Shown here piece after piece: positions 61,503-64,000 of a stretch of DNA of 64,000 nt. The notes under the pieces were generated by a model. It was not told the origin of the DNA and did not search any database. It saw nothing but the letters and a program-made list of their open reading frames with translations. The number at the start of each line of letters is the position of its first letter. The first letter of the stretch is position 1. Source of the stretch: a virus; the IMG/VR virus record IMGVR_UViG_3300048818_000054, positions 1 to 64,000 of that record; one strand, written 5' to 3'. Both the position numbers and the translations under genes were made by a program.

Positions 61503-62129
61503 TCAGAGCGGCAGTAGGGCTAGGGGAGCGTAGCGAAGGTGTTTGGATAGCAGGGAATTGAGTTGTGGCTGTAGCACCTTCGGCTCTAGCTTGATTTGCG
61601 CTTCCGAAAGCGACGCATCGTCCACCAAACCGAGCAAAGTCTTGATCTTGCACGCCTGTTGAAGCCAATCCGGAACCTCGGCCAACGAATAGCTCCCAAC
61701 GATCGGGGGCGATGATGCGTCGGGATCAAAGCCGGCGACGTAAACGATCTGAACGTACTGGCGGGAATAGCGATTGGCTACGTCCTTCACCAAGCCCTTG
61801 CCCGAGTGCAGAATGACGGTAGGCGTGTAATCGAGCAGCACGCTTCCATCGGTGAAGTTCGCATATTCGTAAGCCACCTTGACCGACGTAATGCTCGCGA
61901 TAAGCCCGCGCGTAAGGCGGAACTCGGTAGCAAAAGCCTGACCCTCAATCACGGTCGGCTCGTCCACATAGAACGTGTCCGTGAACGTGCCCCGGTCAAA
62001 GTCGGTATTGAGCAACCCGGCAAGCTGCGGCTCCGCAGCGTCCATCGCCATGGTGACGGCAAACGTAATGTCCGTCATCGCGTCAAAACCTAGGCGCTCG
62101 ACAACTTCCGTGACCGAGGCAAGCAACAT
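61503..62129 (-). CDS. Head-tail connector/adaptor protein, 208 aa
   Basis: ASVTEVVERLGFDAMTDITF, AMDAAEPQLAGLLNTDFDRG, then QYVQIVYVAGFDPDASSPPI and LQQACKIKTLLGLVDDASLS: the helical N-terminus, Y-V-A-G-F strand and C-terminal helix of gp6/gp15-like connector proteins. Start ATG 62129. Binds the portal; order MCP, this gene, gp10-like is conserved. Confidence 0.65.
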   Translation of the reverse strand: MLLASVTEVVERLGFDAMTDITFAVTMAMDAAEPQLAGLLNTDFDRGTFTDTFYVDEPTVIEGQAFATEFRLTRGLIASITSVKVAYEYANFTDGSVLLDYTPTVILHSGKGLVKDVANRYSRQYVQIVYVAGFDPDASSPPIVGSYSLAEVPDWLQQACKIKTLLGLVDDASLSEAQIKLEPKVLQPQLNSLLSKHLRYAPLALLPL

Positions 62130-62139
62130 GGCGTGGTCC

Positions 62140-62637
62140 TCACTTCATCTGAACGGCGACTTCGGGCTTTCCAGAGGCTTTGAAGACGCGCGGCTTGGTA
62201 TTGTCCGTGGTGACCGTCCCGTCCGCCGCGTCCAAGCGACCTTCGGTGGCCGGGCGCATGGGCGAGCGATTGGGCTCGTCCGGAGGATTGAGGACTTGCA
62301 TGGCGCGGTCGCGCTCGGCAACAGAAATCGGATATTTCAGCAATTCCGACAGGGCGTAATGGCTCGGCTTGCCTGAACGATCGAACTTCGTATCGTCGGG
62401 GGTTTCGAGCATACCCATCTTTTCGATGATATCTTCGATCAAAGCCTCGCCCTTGGGGCGATTGGCGAGGGCGTCGGCTTCGTATTCCTCTCGGCCGAAT
62501 ATGCCCTTGACGCGGAAGCGAGGATCGCTGTCAAGCAGCTTAGCCTCGTCGGAATTTACGTCCACTTCCTCGTCTTTGATGTAAATCCGGCCCCGGATGT
62601 TCAGACGGCGCGGACCAATGAGTTTTGCGGTAGGCAT
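62140..62637 (-). CDS. Hypothetical head-region protein, 165 aa
   Basis: ATG 62637 with GGAG upstream; the frame above it crosses the hairpin and is not used. RRLNIRGRIYIKDEEVDVNS, PSHYALSELLKYPISVAERD. Charged, soluble. Between MCP and connector; probably a head completion or decoration protein. No family recognised. Confidence 0.7.
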   Translation of the reverse strand: MPTAKLIGPRRLNIRGRIYIKDEEVDVNSDEAKLLDSDPRFRVKGIFGREEYEADALANRPKGEALIEDIIEKMGMLETPDDTKFDRSGKPSHYALSELLKYPISVAERDRAMQVLNPPDEPNRSPMRPATEGRLDAADGTVTTDNTKPRVFKASGKPEVAVQMK

Positions 62638-62693
62638 GACATTCTCCATTCGGGGCAGCTTTCGCCAGCCCATCTTCGGCCCGGTATTGGGCG

Positions 62694-62723
62694 ACAAAAG
62701 GGCGCAGCCGTTAAGCTACGCCC
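62694..62723 (-). terminator. Intrinsic terminator/attenuator after the major capsid gene
   Basis: Minus strand: 9-bp stem GGGCGTAGC/GCTGCGCCC (one G-T pair), 6-nt loop TTAACG, followed by TTTTGT. Good intrinsic terminator shape with a short U-run, so partial termination is likely, giving more capsid than downstream product. Confidence 0.7.
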
Positions 62724-62750
62724 TCATGTTCGGTCAAGCCGCGGTACAGA

Positions 62751-63752
62751 TCAAACCGTGGCGATGTTCTCGTACTGCACGATGGCGTCGCTCTCTTCGA
62801 TATTGAAGGCGATACGCGCCGTCAACACGATGATGTAAACGCGCTCCGTGATATCCTTGTCGAATTCCATGGACACCTGACGCTGAATGCCGAAAATCAG
62901 GTTCAGCGGGTCGGTGAACAGGCCCTCGGACTCAGGCATAAGAGCGACCGGGACCACGGGCGAACCGTAGGCGAAGGTCGGGCTCGTGCCCTGCGTCATC
63001 TGGTCGCCCAGCGCCGTTGCGCGGTCGGACAGCGTGTCGCGGTATTCCGTCTCGTTATTGACCGAGACGAAATGGTTCAGCGCGGGCTTGTTGCGCTGAT
63101 ACTGCGACGGCATGGTCTTCAAGCCCTGCTTGAAGATGGCCTTGCTGATCGACTGGCTGTTGGCGTTGAACACGTTGCCGGACGTGCTGGCGATATTGAG
63201 CCAGCCGGCGAACTGGCTGAGATAAGCCTGATCGTCTGTATCGGCGGCGTTCGTGTAGGCGGTATACGCAAGCAGGCCAAGCTCTTCCATGTCCAGCGCG
63301 GCGCGCTCGGCAATCAAGTCAATGATCGTCTGGCGCAGCCCGGCCGGGCCGGTGTTGGGCAATTCGTTCGTCGCCGTCGTGGCGCGCTCGATATTGTCCT
63401 CCATCACGTCGTACGGGATGTTGACCTGAGCGATCTGCTCCTTGGTCGTCAACTCGATCTGCGACGTGGTGGGCTTGGCGCGGCCGTCGAGAGCCGTGCT
63501 GTTGGAACCGTTCGCCGTAAGAGCAACGGCCGACGTGGCGGCGCGCAAGATGCGCGAGCCGAAGCCGATCTTGTTGATCTTGCGGATGGGAGCAACCATT
63601 TCGACCACGCGGCAGAGCCGAATGAGCGTGGGCTGCTTGATAAGTTTGCGGATGAAGGCCGCGCCCTGTTCGGGGCTCAGTTCACCGCCGTTGCTGGCGA
63701 GGTCCGCGATGGCGAGATCGGCCTTGCGGAGCAGGCTGCTGTTGCTGGACAT
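62751..63752 (-). CDS. Major capsid protein (HK97 fold)
   Basis: 333 residues. MSSNSSLLRKADLAIADLAS, then PIRKINKIGFGSRILRAATS, TTKEQIAQVNIPYDVMEDNI, AERAALDMEELGLLAYTAYT, VPVALMPESEGLFTDPLNLI, and VYIIVLTARIAFNIEESDAI. This spine-helix/A-domain order and length fit HK97-fold MCPs of the kind without a separate cleaved N-arm. The strongest head marker in the window. A terminator follows it. Confidence 0.85.
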   Translation of the reverse strand: MSSNSSLLRKADLAIADLASNGGELSPEQGAAFIRKLIKQPTLIRLCRVVEMVAPIRKINKIGFGSRILRAATSAVALTANGSNSTALDGRAKPTTSQIELTTKEQIAQVNIPYDVMEDNIERATTATNELPNTGPAGLRQTIIDLIAERAALDMEELGLLAYTAYTNAADTDDQAYLSQFAGWLNIASTSGNVFNANSQSISKAIFKQGLKTMPSQYQRNKPALNHFVSVNNETEYRDTLSDRATALGDQMTQGTSPTFAYGSPVVPVALMPESEGLFTDPLNLIFGIQRQVSMEFDKDITERVYIIVLTARIAFNIEESDAIVQYENIATV

Positions 63753-63793
63753 TTTCGTTCACTCCAAGTTTCTGTTGCAGTTGCTATCCGCGA

Positions 63794-64000
63794 TCACGCG
63801 CGGCGGGAAAATCCCGTATCCATGAGGGGCGGAGCGTTGTCGGCGGTCTTGGCGAAAGCCACAACCACGTCATCGTTCGCCTCCCCGAACACGGTCCCGA
63901 GTAGGGCCGCGTCGTGTTTCTTCACCGAGCCGACCACTTCGTCCACCCGGCTTCCTAGGGCCGATACGTCCTTCTTCACGCCAGCCAGACCGTCTTTCAC
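63794..64000 (-). CDS. C-terminal part of a head gene (runs off right edge)
   Basis: Frame open to the window edge, stop at 63794. LAGVKKDVSALGSRVDEVVG is a coiled coil, followed by NDDVVVAFAKTADNAPPLMD. By position directly upstream of MCP it is likely the end of a scaffold or prohead protease. Start and full length are not visible. Confidence 0.6.
   Translation of the reverse strand: MKDGLAGVKKDVSALGSRVDEVVGSVKKHDAALLGTVFGEANDDVVVAFAKTADNAPPLMDTGFSRRA

Noticed and set aside
1-64000. CRISPR array, tRNA genes, insertion sequences
   Set aside because: I saw no spaced direct repeats, no cloverleaf with a GGTTCGAATCC-type arm, and no transposase. A computed scan (tRNAscan-SE, minced) would be needed to exclude them fully.

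Overview
The window is part of the genome of a tailed double-stranded DNA phage. Every gene I can support is on the minus strand, so transcription runs from position 64000 towards 1. The host is probably an alphaproteobacterium. This is an inference from the DUF2460, DUF2163/BR0599, NlpC/P60 and J-like tail-tip gene order shared with alphaproteobacterial siphophages and gene transfer agents, the GC-rich sequence, and promoters of the alphaproteobacterial sigma-70 type. A long tape measure and no contractile sheath point to a siphovirus. Terminase, portal and DNA polymerase are not in the window.

Layout in transcription order: 64000-62751, end of a head gene and the HK97-fold major capsid protein; 62637-60351, head-tail connection genes; 60244-56750, a 610-residue virion protein and the major tail protein; 56436-55502, tail assembly chaperone pair with an A_AAA_AAA frameshift site; 55505-43266, tape measure, tail tip and adsorption apparatus; 43269-39653, tail fibres; 39607-37371, lysis genes (GH108 endolysin, overlapping inner and outer spanins, membrane proteins); 36929-34490, phosphoesterase and nucleotide-metabolism genes; 34040-18982, replication and recombination (AAA+ ATPase, replication initiator-like protein, loader-like protein, DnaB-like helicase, SLOG protein, DNA methyltransferase, primase, SSB, SF2 helicase, RecA-like recombinase, two PD-(D/E)XK nucleases, RuvC-like resolvase); 18915-3046, an accessory region of many small, translationally coupled genes including several tiny membrane proteins, a BRCT protein, a possible RNAP alpha-CTD-like regulator, two RMF-like proteins and an ExbB-like membrane operon; 3013-1, a second set of fibre genes that runs off the left edge.

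The most striking feature is regulatory. A perfect 14-bp palindrome, TGCAACTAGTTGCA, occurs ten times, nine of them between genes. At four sites its right half forms the -35 box of a promoter. Fourteen promoters across 6.5-34.1 kb share a 16-bp spacer. Downstream of at least eight of them the first gene has its Shine-Dalgarno sequence in the loop of a small hairpin at or near the mRNA 5' end, and the stems covary between genes. Together these suggest one coordinated control scheme for the early/middle genes. Many short genes were found by reading frames directly; their starts are chosen by ATGA/GTGA/TAATG overlaps and Shine-Dalgarno sequences.
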